The position numbers and the translations under genes are program-made. 64,000 nucleotides of DNA. It comes from Rhodocyclaceae bacterium. Lineage in GTDB: Bacteria; Pseudomonadota; Gammaproteobacteria; Burkholderiales; Rhodocyclaceae. The notes under the pieces are model-generated. The model was not told where the DNA came from and made no database searches. It was given only the letters and a program-made list of their open reading frames with translations. Positions within the stretch are counted from its first letter, which is position 1. Each line of letters starts with the position of its first letter. The stretch is from assembly GCA_030824115.1 (NCBI GenBank), contig JAVBYI010000023.1:124001-188000 (forward strand), given 5' to 3'. This document shows positions 48,952-56,495 of the stretch, piece by piece.

Positions 48952-48974
48952 GAAGGGCGTCATGGACGCCCTTC
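48952..48974 (-). terminator. Likely terminator of tusA
   Basis: Perfect stem GAAGGGCGTC / GACGCCCTTC with a 3-nt loop; on the minus strand followed by the weak T-rich GTTCTTTCTG. About 40 bp past the tusA stop; a dispersed-repeat copy lies between. Confidence 0.6.
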
Positions 48975-48984
48975 TCGTTCAGTG

Positions 48985-49005
48985 CGCCGTCTTGTCAGCG
49001 CCGAC
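48985..49005 (-). repeat. Dispersed 21-bp repeat copy 10 (intergenic, behind tusA)
   Basis: GTCGGCGCTGAC + AAGACGGCG preceded by AAAA; between the tusA stop and its terminator. Confidence 0.83.
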
Positions 49006-49014
49006 TTTTGGGTA

Positions 49015-49242
49015 TTACTTGCGCTTGATGTAGAACTCGAATTCCTTGTTGTTCTCGGCGCTCGACAGCAACTCGTTGCCGGTCTGTTTGGCGAAGGCCG
49101 CGAAATCCTTCACGGAACCCGGGTCGGTGGCGATGATGCGCAAGACTTGGCCTGTGGTCAATTCACCCAGCGCTTTCTTGGCACGCAAAATGGGAAGCGG
49201 GCAGTTCAGGCCACGTGCATCGAGTTCTTTGTCGAAATTCAT
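49015..49242 (-). CDS. tusA: TusA-family sulfurtransferase
   Basis: 75 aa: MNFDKELDARGLNCPLPILRAKKAL with the CPxP box (C14), then VLRIIATDPGSVKDFAAFAKQTGNEL. TusA carries sulfur as a persulfide; in sulfur oxidisers it feeds DsrEFH or Hdr-like systems. Here it lies between dsrE2 and soeC on the same strand, with a terminator behind it. Confidence 0.95.
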   Translation of the reverse strand: MNFDKELDARGLNCPLPILRAKKALGELTTGQVLRIIATDPGSVKDFAAFAKQTGNELLSSAENNKEFEFYIKRK

Positions 49243-49358
49243 TGTGTTCCTCCGGTAAGTGGATGTAGGTCAAAACGGTGCTGCATCATAAGCCGCAATC
49301 GATTTTGCGGCAAATGTGAAAACTTATACCAAAGACAAGTCGATTCGATTGAGCATGA

Positions 49359-50336
49359 TCAAGCGACCGACTGGTAATACAGGTTCTGCGGGTGGTTGGC
49401 CTGGGCAAAGAAGAACCAGCGCTCGGCCAACAAACCCAGATACTGGACAACAAATGCCAGCAGTAGCGTGCCGCCAGCCGCTAGTGACAAGCCCAGACTG
49501 AGCAAGCCTATGGGAATCACGAACGCCGTCAGCAGGAATACCCACTTCAGCGAGCGTAGCAGGGCTGCGCTTTGTCCATGGAAAAATTCGCGCGTATTAA
49601 AGGCGCCGCCCATCATGCCCATCGCCTTCTGCACAATCTTGGGATGCTTGATGCCGATGGCGGTCTGCAAGGTGGATTTCGGCTTGAGGCGCGCATTGCG
49701 AATCAGCGTGGCGGCACGGCCGATCAAACCCAGTACGGTAATGATCAGCGCCCAGCTCGCCAGCAGCGGCATCACATCCGGCGCCTCGGTGGCGGCCAGC
49801 GCAGCCGCCAGCGTAAAGCCGGAAGCGCCACCGAGCAGGATGTAGTTGATCACCGTCAGCGGCGTATGCCACTCACGCAGGAAGCGCAGGCAGGCGTAGA
49901 TCATCGCCGTGCAGATGTAGAGGGCAAAGGCAAGCACGGTGCCGAGCGTGCCCAGCACGGCGGTGATATTCACCGGCGCACCGCTGGGTAGTTCGGCCAA
50001 CACGGGATTGATGCCAAACCAGTGGGCCACGCCATAGAGGAATACCGTACCCATGAAAGCCGGCAGCGCGATCACCTCACGCGACAGCCAGGAGGTGCGC
50101 CATTTCGCCGCCGCCCGCCACGCCCGCTCGGGATGGCCCAGATGGAAAAAGGACGCGAACAGGCCGAGCACCAGCAGGATCGTGGCAATAGCACTGCCGA
50201 TGGCATAAAAACTATCCGCCTGCGCGGGCAGCAAACCAAAAGCAGCGTAAGACTCGACGGTGAACAAAGCGAGGAACAGGCCCTGCCCGGCGCCGATCAG
50301 CGTGGTGAGGAAAACGACGGAGAAAGCGGGATGCAT
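49359..50336 (-). CDS. soeC: Sulfite dehydrogenase membrane anchor subunit
   Basis: A 325-aa DmsC/NrfD-like anchor with about eight hydrophobic segments (MHPAFSVVFLTTLIGAGQGLFLALF at the N-terminus). It contains AWRAAAKWRTSWLSREVIALPAF, the conserved WRTSWLSRE block of the DmsC family. It is the quinone-reducing site for SoeAB. 14 bp after soeB. Confidence 0.92.
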   Translation of the reverse strand: MHPAFSVVFLTTLIGAGQGLFLALFTVESYAAFGLLPAQADSFYAIGSAIATILLVLGLFASFFHLGHPERAWRAAAKWRTSWLSREVIALPAFMGTVFLYGVAHWFGINPVLAELPSGAPVNITAVLGTLGTVLAFALYICTAMIYACLRFLREWHTPLTVINYILLGGASGFTLAAALAATEAPDVMPLLASWALIITVLGLIGRAATLIRNARLKPKSTLQTAIGIKHPKIVQKAMGMMGGAFNTREFFHGQSAALLRSLKWVFLLTAFVIPIGLLSLGLSLAAGGTLLLAFVVQYLGLLAERWFFFAQANHPQNLYYQSVA

Positions 50337-50350
50337 GGTGGTCGCCTTTC

Positions 50351-51082
50351 TTACCAGGAAGTGACGTCGTCGAGCGAAGGCTCGGCCTTGCCCGGCTTGG
50401 GCAGTTGCGAGTCAATCTTGAGCGGATTGTCGGCGCGCTCAAGCTCGTCTTCGCGAATACGAATATTGGTCTTGCGGCGTGGCAAGTAATGGTTGGCAGG
50501 CTGCGTGCCCCACTCGGGCATCAGCGCATAACCGCCATTCTCACGAATCGCCTTCGACACTTCGGAATCAGGATCGTGAATGTCGCCGAATAGCCGAGCC
50601 GAGGTCGGGCAGGCACGCACACAAGCGGGACGCCGCTCGTCCGCCGTCATTGTTGTGTCGTAGATACGGTCGACGCACAGCGTGCATTTCTTCATGACCC
50701 GCTGGTGCTCGTCGATCTCACGCGCACCGTAGGGGCAGGCCCACGAGCAGTACTTGCAGCCGATGCACTTGTCGTAGTCAACGAGGACAATGCCATCCTC
50801 CTTGCGCTTGTACGAAGCGCCCGTCGGGCATACCGGTACGCAGGGCGGCTCCTCGCAATGCAGGCAGGATTTCGGGAAGTGGACGGTCTCCGTGTTGGGA
50901 AACTCGCCGACCTCGAAGGTCTGCACGCGGTTGAAGAAGGTGCCGGTCGGGTCCTTGTCGTAAGGGTTCTGGTCGACCATCGGGCCAGCGGGGCCGGAGG
51001 TGTTCCATTCCTTGCAGTTCGTCACGCAGGCATGGCAGCCGACACAGACGTTCAAATCAATAACGAGGGCCAGTTGCGTCAT
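50351..51082 (-). CDS. soeB: Sulfite dehydrogenase iron-sulfur subunit
   Basis: 243 aa with four [4Fe-4S] motifs in order: CVGCHACVTNC, CLHCEEPPCVPVCPTGA, CIGCKYCSWACPYGAREI, and CTLC...CVRACPTSARLFGD. It passes electrons from SoeA to SoeC. Start overlaps the soeA stop. No export signal; the complex faces the cytoplasm. Confidence 0.94.
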   Translation of the reverse strand: MTQLALVIDLNVCVGCHACVTNCKEWNTSGPAGPMVDQNPYDKDPTGTFFNRVQTFEVGEFPNTETVHFPKSCLHCEEPPCVPVCPTGASYKRKEDGIVLVDYDKCIGCKYCSWACPYGAREIDEHQRVMKKCTLCVDRIYDTTMTADERRPACVRACPTSARLFGDIHDPDSEVSKAIRENGGYALMPEWGTQPANHYLPRRKTNIRIREDELERADNPLKIDSQLPKPGKAEPSLDDVTSW

Positions 51083-53958
51083 TGCTTGCCCCCTTTCTTG
51101 CCGGCGAAATAGTTCCAGATCGACTTGCGCTCCACTTGGCCCGGATAAGGCTTGAGTGGCGGAAACTGCGGTTCCGTAACCGCCGTCTCGCCAGCGCCGA
51201 CTTTATAAATTTTGACGCGCACGTCGTACCACGCCGCCTGACCCGTGATCGGGTCGGAGTTCGATACACGCCGATCCACGCCACGCTCGCAGGCCGGCAG
51301 TTCTTCGGAAATCAGGTGGTTAAGCAGGAAGCCTTTCTGTGACTCGTTGGCATCCGGCGTCAGACCCCACGCGCCTGCCGCCTTGCCGATGGCGTTCCAC
51401 GTCCACACCGTACCCGGCTCGACCGCCTCGGAATGCTTCGCCATGCACTTGACCTTGCCCCACTGCGACTCGACCCAGATCCAGTCGCCGTCCTCGATGC
51501 CCTGCACGCGCGCGGTGTGCGCATTCACATAGAGCAGATTGTGCGCATGGATCTGGCGCAGCCAGGCATTCTGCGAATCCCACGAGTGGTACATCGCCAT
51601 CGGCCGCTGCGTAATCGCGGCCAGCGGATACTGGTGCTTGTCTGTTGCTTGAGCTTCTAATGTGTCGTAATAGAAGGGCAGCGGGTCGAAGAAGGTCTCG
51701 ACGCGCTTCGCCAGGTGGGCCGGCGGCTTGCGCGAGAAACCCTTGCCCTGCGCGGCCTGACGGAAGCGCATCAGCACTTCCGAGTAGATATTGATCAGGA
51801 TTGGCTCGGCATAGCGCGTGATACGGTTGCGCTGCGACCACTCCAGATAGCCCTGATTCCAGTTGCGCATGTACTGGTAGCTCTTCGGCAGCTCGTGGTG
51901 GAACACGCAATTGTTCTTCGCGTACATCTCCCACTGGTTCGGGTTGGGTTCGCCGCGCAACGACTTCTCGCCACCCCTGCCGCGCCAGCCGGCGAGGAAG
52001 CCGATACCCGAGCCCGGCTCGGTCTCGTAATTGACAATGAAGTCGGGGTAGTCGCGATACTTGCGCTGACCATCCTTGGTGGTGAAGGCCGGGAGTTTCA
52101 AGCGCGAACCGAGTTCGATCAGCACCTCCTGGAAGGGCTTGCACTGGCCGGTCGGCGGTAGCACGGGAATGCGCACCGAATCCACCGGACCGTCGAACTC
52201 CGAGATCGGCCGGTCAAGCAGCGACATCACATCGTGGCGTTCCAGATAGGTCGTGTCCGGCAGGATCAAATCAGCAAAAGCCGTCATCTCGGACTGGAAG
52301 GCATCGGCGACGACGATGAAGGGGATCTTGTACTCGCCGTTCTCGTCTTTGTCGTTGAGCATCTTGCGCACCTCGACGGCATTCATCGTCGAGTTCCACG
52401 CCATGTTGGCCATAAAGATCAGCAGCGTGTCGATCTTGTACGGGTCGCCGCGCCAGGCGTTGGTGATGGCGTTGTGCATCAGGCCGTGCACCGACAGCGG
52501 ATATTCCCACGAGAAACCCTTGTCGATGCGCACCGGGCCGCCATTCTCGTCAACGAACAAATCGTCGGGGTCGGCCGGCCAGCCGAGTGCCATGCCGTCA
52601 AGCGGCTTGTTGGGCTGCACGGCGTTCGGGTGGTTGGGTGGCCGCGCACAAGGCGGAATCGGTCGTGGGAAGGGCACCTTGTGGCGGAAGCCGCCGGGCC
52701 GATCGATGGTGCCCAGCAGCGACATTAGGATGGCCAGCGCGCGGATGCTCTGGAAGCCGTTGGAATGGGCCGCCAAACCACGCATAGCATGGAAGGCGAC
52801 GGGGTTGCCAGTGACGGTGTCATGTTCCTTGCCCCAGCTATCCGTCCAGGCAATCGGCAACTCGATGCGCTGGTCGCGCGCCGTCACGCCCATCTCGTAG
52901 GCAAGGCGGCGGATCGTGTCGGCGGGAATGCCGGTGACGCCCTCAGCCCACTCGGGCGTGTAGTCCTTGACGCGCTCCAGCAACAACTGGAACGACGGCT
53001 TGACCGGCGTGCCGTCCTTCATCTTGAATTCGCCAAGCAGGAAGGGATCAGCGCCCTCAGCATGCGTCACGACTGGCTGGTTGGTCGTGCGGTCCCACCA
53101 CAGCTTGTCTTGCGGGTCGTAGCAGGCCTCTTCCTCCGGCACCTCGGTGCGCAGGAACATGCCGAACTCGTCGCTCGTCTCGTTGACGTTCACCAGTTCG
53201 CCGGCGTTCGAATACTGGACGAGGAAATCGCGGTCGTAGAGGCCCTTCTGGATGATCTCGTGGATCACCGCCAGCAGGAAGGCGCCGTCGGTACCGGGAC
53301 GGATCGGCACCCATTCGTCGGCAATCGCCGAGTAGCCAGTGCGCACCGGGTTGATCGAAACAAAACGGCCGCCGTCGCGCTTGAACTTCGACAAGGCCAT
53401 CTTCATCGGATTGGAGTGGTGATCTTCGGCCGTGCCGATCATCACAAACAGCTTGGCGCGATCGAGGTCGGGGCCACCGAACTCCCAGAACGAGCCACCG
53501 ATGGTGTAGATCATGCCTGCGGCCATATTGACGGAACAGAAGCCGCCATGCGCCGCATAGTTGGGCGTGCCGAACTGGCGCGCGAACATGCCGGTCAGCG
53601 CCTGCATCTGGTCGCGGCCGGTGAACAGCGCAAACTTCTTCGGATCGGTCGCGCGAATCTTGCCGAGCCGCTCGGTAAGAATGGTGAAGGTCTCTTCCCA
53701 CGAAATCGGCTCGAATTCGCCCGCGCCGCGTTCGGCGCCAGCCTTGCGGCGCAGTGGCTGGGTCAGGCGTGCCGGCGAATACTGCTTCATGATGCCGGAC
53801 GAACCCTTGGCGCAGATCACGCCCTTGTTGAGCGGGTGGTCGGGATTGCCATCGATGTAGCGCACCTCGCCATCGCGCAGGTGGACGCGGATACCGCAGC
53901 GGCAAGCGCACATGTAGCAGGTCGTGTTTTTGACTTCCTGCACGGATTGTTGTGTCAT
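51079..53958 (-). CDS. soeA: Sulfite dehydrogenase molybdopterin catalytic subunit
   Basis: A 959-aa member of the DMSO-reductase superfamily that oxidises sulfite to sulfate in the cytoplasm. [4Fe-4S] motif C14-x2-C17-x3-C21 (CYMCACRC) and a fourth Cys in KGVICAKG; bis-MGD segments FALFTGRDQMQALTGMFARQF, GGFCSVNMAAGMIYTIGG and the C-terminal NAHTARVQGIEDGDWIWVESQWG. No twin-arginine signal, as expected for Soe rather than a periplasmic enzyme. Residues 920-926 (VGAGETA) are from a dispersed-repeat copy near the C-terminus. Family relatives (PhsA/PsrA, TtrA) mean the substrate is inferred, but the neighbourhood supports sulfite. Confidence 0.9.
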   Translation of the reverse strand: MTQQSVQEVKNTTCYMCACRCGIRVHLRDGEVRYIDGNPDHPLNKGVICAKGSSGIMKQYSPARLTQPLRRKAGAERGAGEFEPISWEETFTILTERLGKIRATDPKKFALFTGRDQMQALTGMFARQFGTPNYAAHGGFCSVNMAAGMIYTIGGSFWEFGGPDLDRAKLFVMIGTAEDHHSNPMKMALSKFKRDGGRFVSINPVRTGYSAIADEWVPIRPGTDGAFLLAVIHEIIQKGLYDRDFLVQYSNAGELVNVNETSDEFGMFLRTEVPEEEACYDPQDKLWWDRTTNQPVVTHAEGADPFLLGEFKMKDGTPVKPSFQLLLERVKDYTPEWAEGVTGIPADTIRRLAYEMGVTARDQRIELPIAWTDSWGKEHDTVTGNPVAFHAMRGLAAHSNGFQSIRALAILMSLLGTIDRPGGFRHKVPFPRPIPPCARPPNHPNAVQPNKPLDGMALGWPADPDDLFVDENGGPVRIDKGFSWEYPLSVHGLMHNAITNAWRGDPYKIDTLLIFMANMAWNSTMNAVEVRKMLNDKDENGEYKIPFIVVADAFQSEMTAFADLILPDTTYLERHDVMSLLDRPISEFDGPVDSVRIPVLPPTGQCKPFQEVLIELGSRLKLPAFTTKDGQRKYRDYPDFIVNYETEPGSGIGFLAGWRGRGGEKSLRGEPNPNQWEMYAKNNCVFHHELPKSYQYMRNWNQGYLEWSQRNRITRYAEPILINIYSEVLMRFRQAAQGKGFSRKPPAHLAKRVETFFDPLPFYYDTLEAQATDKHQYPLAAITQRPMAMYHSWDSQNAWLRQIHAHNLLYVNAHTARVQGIEDGDWIWVESQWGKVKCMAKHSEAVEPGTVWTWNAIGKAAGAWGLTPDANESQKGFLLNHLISEELPACERGVDRRVSNSDPITGQAAWYDVRVKIYKVGAGETAVTEPQFPPLKPYPGQVERKSIWNYFAGKKGGKQ
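51181..51201 (-). repeat. Dispersed 21-bp repeat copy 11 (in soeA)
   Basis: GTCGGCGCTGGC + GAGACGGCG preceded by AAA; VGAGETA. Confidence 0.9.
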
Positions 53959-54087
53959 GTCTCTGTCGGCCCCTCGAATTTATTACAATCGGTCTATTAG
54001 TATTTTCCGATATTGTTGCAGCCACACGCCCTTGTCACAAGGGAGTAATTTTTATTTCCCGATAAACACCCCGCCAGGAACAGTACC

Positions 54088-54504
54088 ATGCCGCGCCCCA
54101 TTCCAGAATTTACTGCCCGCGAGCGCCATCTGGTCAACCAGACGTTGGTCGAGCGCTTCGGCAAGCCGATTCCGCTCCAGGCCATCCAGGCCGAAGTCCA
54201 GCTCAATCTGATGCAGGACGAACTGACGATGTGTCCGGCGCTGACTTGGCAGGAGAACGTCTGCCACTTCGTGATCTTCAAAACCGGCGACAGCCGCTTC
54301 CGTTGCCAGTTCTACTACACCGATGCCGAGCAGTTCGGTACGGATGAAAAGGAATTCGACAACCTCGGCGATTGCACCCTTAAATTACTGCAACTCCAGG
54401 CAAAACACGAGGAAGAGCGCCTTCGCGTAATGCGCGGCCTGAATGCTGTCGACTTTACCAAGGCCAACGACGGCGAGGATTACCACGCCCCCATCATCAT
54501 CTAG
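54088..54504 (+). CDS. Conserved hypothetical protein of the sulfur region
   Basis: 138 aa, starts MPRPIPEFTARERHLVNQTLVER. Centre: ALTWQENVCHFVIFKTGDSRFRCQFYYTDAEQFGTDEKEFDN, an alpha-beta fold with two spaced Cys (C83-type and CQF), then a charged helix AKHEEERLRVMRGLN. No signal peptide and no domain I recognise. Divergent from soeA and 8 bp ahead of a phosphodiesterase gene. Confidence 0.75.
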   Translation: MPRPIPEFTARERHLVNQTLVERFGKPIPLQAIQAEVQLNLMQDELTMCPALTWQENVCHFVIFKTGDSRFRCQFYYTDAEQFGTDEKEFDNLGDCTLKLLQLQAKHEEERLRVMRGLNAVDFTKANDGEDYHAPIII

Positions 54505-54511
54505 AGTTCAC

Positions 54512-55027
54512 ATGAAAATCTGCATTGTTTCCGACAGCCACGACCGCGGCCCGATGCTGGCCGAGGCCATCGCCACAGCCCAGACCGAAGGCGCCGAAGC
54601 CGTTATCCATTGCGGCGACCTGATTGGCACCAACACCCTCAAGGCCTCACTCAAGTTCCAGTTACCGATTCACCTGGTGCACGGAAACAACCTCGGCGAC
54701 ATCGTCTCGCTCGCCCGCGTCGCCTGCAATTCCGAGGGCCAGTTCATCTACCATGGCCGCGATGCTTCGTTCTCCCTCGGCGGCAAGCGCATCTTCATGA
54801 CCCATTACCCCCACTACGGCAACGGTATGGCCTGCACCGGAGACTACGATCTGGTCTGCTGCGGCCACAGCCATGAACCCCTGATCCGCGCACAAACCAA
54901 CGTCAAAGGCGGTCAAACCTGGCTCGTCAATCCCGGCACCGTCGCCGGACTGGGCGCCCCGGCGGCCACCTGGATTCTCGGCGACCTCGACAGCATGCAG
55001 TTCGAGATTCGCACCTTGGCCAAATAA
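54512..55027 (+). CDS. YfcE/MJ0936-type metallophosphodiesterase
   Basis: 171 aa from MKICIVSDSHDRGPMLAEAI at 54512. Metallophosphatase motifs: D-x-H in SDSHD, GDLIG, GNN in HLVHGNNLGD, and CCGHSHEP with the final H-x-H. Family enzymes hydrolyse phosphodiesters or unusual phosphates; the physiological substrate is unknown. A dispersed-repeat copy starts right after the stop codon. Confidence 0.9.
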   Translation: MKICIVSDSHDRGPMLAEAIATAQTEGAEAVIHCGDLIGTNTLKASLKFQLPIHLVHGNNLGDIVSLARVACNSEGQFIYHGRDASFSLGGKRIFMTHYPHYGNGMACTGDYDLVCCGHSHEPLIRAQTNVKGGQTWLVNPGTVAGLGAPAATWILGDLDSMQFEIRTLAK

Positions 55028-55030
55028 AAA

Positions 55031-55051
55031 GTCGGCGCTGGCAGGACAGCA
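55031..55051 (+). repeat. Dispersed 21-bp repeat copy 12 (intergenic, before qmoA)
   Basis: GTCGGCGCTGGC + AGGACAGCA preceded by five A; begins 4 nt after the YfcE-like gene stop. Confidence 0.85.
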
Positions 55052-55205
55052 TATCAAATAAATCCCTATATGGCTGTTCTATTTCGCCATAGGAACAATC
55101 TGGTCGCCATTTGATCTAGCGCATGAACTTCGGCCGGGGTTGGCGACTACAATCGCGGACCATTTTCAGTAGTACCCCTTTGCTGTACTCTTTCACGGAG
55201 GCTCG

Positions 55206-56495
55206 ATGACGGCTTCAATCGCAACCAACCAGACCATTCTGGTCGTCGGCGGCGGTATCGCTGGCATGACGGCCGCTCTCGAAGCGGCCGAATGCGGCAA
55301 ACAGGTGATTCTCGCGGAAAAAACCCCCACGCTGGGCGGCCGCACATCCCTGCTGTATCGCTATTTCCCCAAAATGTGCCACCCCACCTGCGGGCTGGAG
55401 ATCAACCTCAAGCGCATCCGCGGCAACCCCAATGTGCGCGTGATGACGATGACCGAAGTGGCCGCCGTTTCCGGCAGCCGCGGCGACTACAACGTCACGC
55501 TGAAGATCAAGCCGCGCTATGTGACTGAAGCTTGTACGGGTTGTGGCGATTGTGGCAAGGCCGTGACGGCCGAAGTGCCGAACCCCGCCAACTACGGGCT
55601 GGACAAGATCAAGGCGGCCTACCTGCCCCACGGTATGGCCTATCCGCAGCGTTTCGTGATCGATCCCTCCATCGTCGGCACGCCCGACGGCGAAGCCGCC
55701 AAAGCGGCCTGCAAGGTTGGCGCCGTCGATCTGGCAATGCAGGAAGAAACCGTTGAACTCAAGGTCGGCAGTGTGGTCTGGGCGACCGGCTGGCGTCCCT
55801 TCGATGCGGCGAAAATTCAGCCCTATGGCTACGACCGCTTCGACAACGTCATCACCAGCCTCGAGTTCGAGCGCCTGTGCGACCCGCACGGCCCGACCGG
55901 CGGCAAGATCGTCCGCCCGGGTGACGGCAAGGAAGCCAAGAACATCGCCTTCATCCAGTGCGCCGGCTCGCGTGACGAGAACTATCTGCGTCATTGCTCG
56001 CGCATCTGCTGCATGGCCTCTCTGAAGCAGACCCAGTATGTACGTGAAGTCTATGGCGACGAAGGCAAGTCGACGGTCTACTACATCGACATCCGCGCCA
56101 TCGACCGCTTCGAAGACTTCTATGCCAAGGTGTGGAACGATGCCACCGTCAGTTTCGTCAAATCGAAGGTGGCGCGCATTGCCCTCAACGAAGAGAATGG
56201 CAACCCGGTCCTCCACGGCGTGAACACCGAGGGCTACCAGCGCTACGCCACCGAGCACGACCTTGTCGTGCTGGCTGTTGGCATGGAACCCGAAGTCACC
56301 GGTGTCAAACTGCCCGACGATATCGTCCTCGATTCCTCGAACTTCATCGAAGGTTCGAAGAGCGGTGGCATGTTCGGTGCCGGCAGCGCGGCCAGCCCGC
56401 TCGACGTCAACCGCGCGGTGCAAAGCGCCACCGCCGCCAGTCTCAAGGCAATCCAAGTGATCCATAAAACCGCATCCACGGAGGCCTCGGCATGA
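55206..56495 (+). CDS. qmoA: QmoA, HdrA-like flavoprotein of the quinone-interacting oxidoreductase
   Basis: 429 aa; FAD Rossmann motif ILVVGGGIAGMTAALEAAECGKQVIL; Cys motifs CHPTCGLE, CTGCGDC and CAGSRDENYLRHCSRICCMASLKQ. In sulfate reducers Qmo passes electrons from quinol to APS reductase; in sulfur oxidisers the direction is reversed. Good ribosome site (GGAGG) 8 nt upstream; the 178-bp region before it holds a repeat copy and a weak TACAAT -10. Its stop overlaps the qmoB start. Confidence 0.92.
   Translation: MTASIATNQTILVVGGGIAGMTAALEAAECGKQVILAEKTPTLGGRTSLLYRYFPKMCHPTCGLEINLKRIRGNPNVRVMTMTEVAAVSGSRGDYNVTLKIKPRYVTEACTGCGDCGKAVTAEVPNPANYGLDKIKAAYLPHGMAYPQRFVIDPSIVGTPDGEAAKAACKVGAVDLAMQEETVELKVGSVVWATGWRPFDAAKIQPYGYDRFDNVITSLEFERLCDPHGPTGGKIVRPGDGKEAKNIAFIQCAGSRDENYLRHCSRICCMASLKQTQYVREVYGDEGKSTVYYIDIRAIDRFEDFYAKVWNDATVSFVKSKVARIALNEENGNPVLHGVNTEGYQRYATEHDLVVLAVGMEPEVTGVKLPDDIVLDSSNFIEGSKSGGMFGAGSAASPLDVNRAVQSATAASLKAIQVIHKTASTEASA

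Noticed and set aside
52765..54000. 411-codon plus-strand frame opposite soeA
   Set aside because: Antisense shadow of SoeA.
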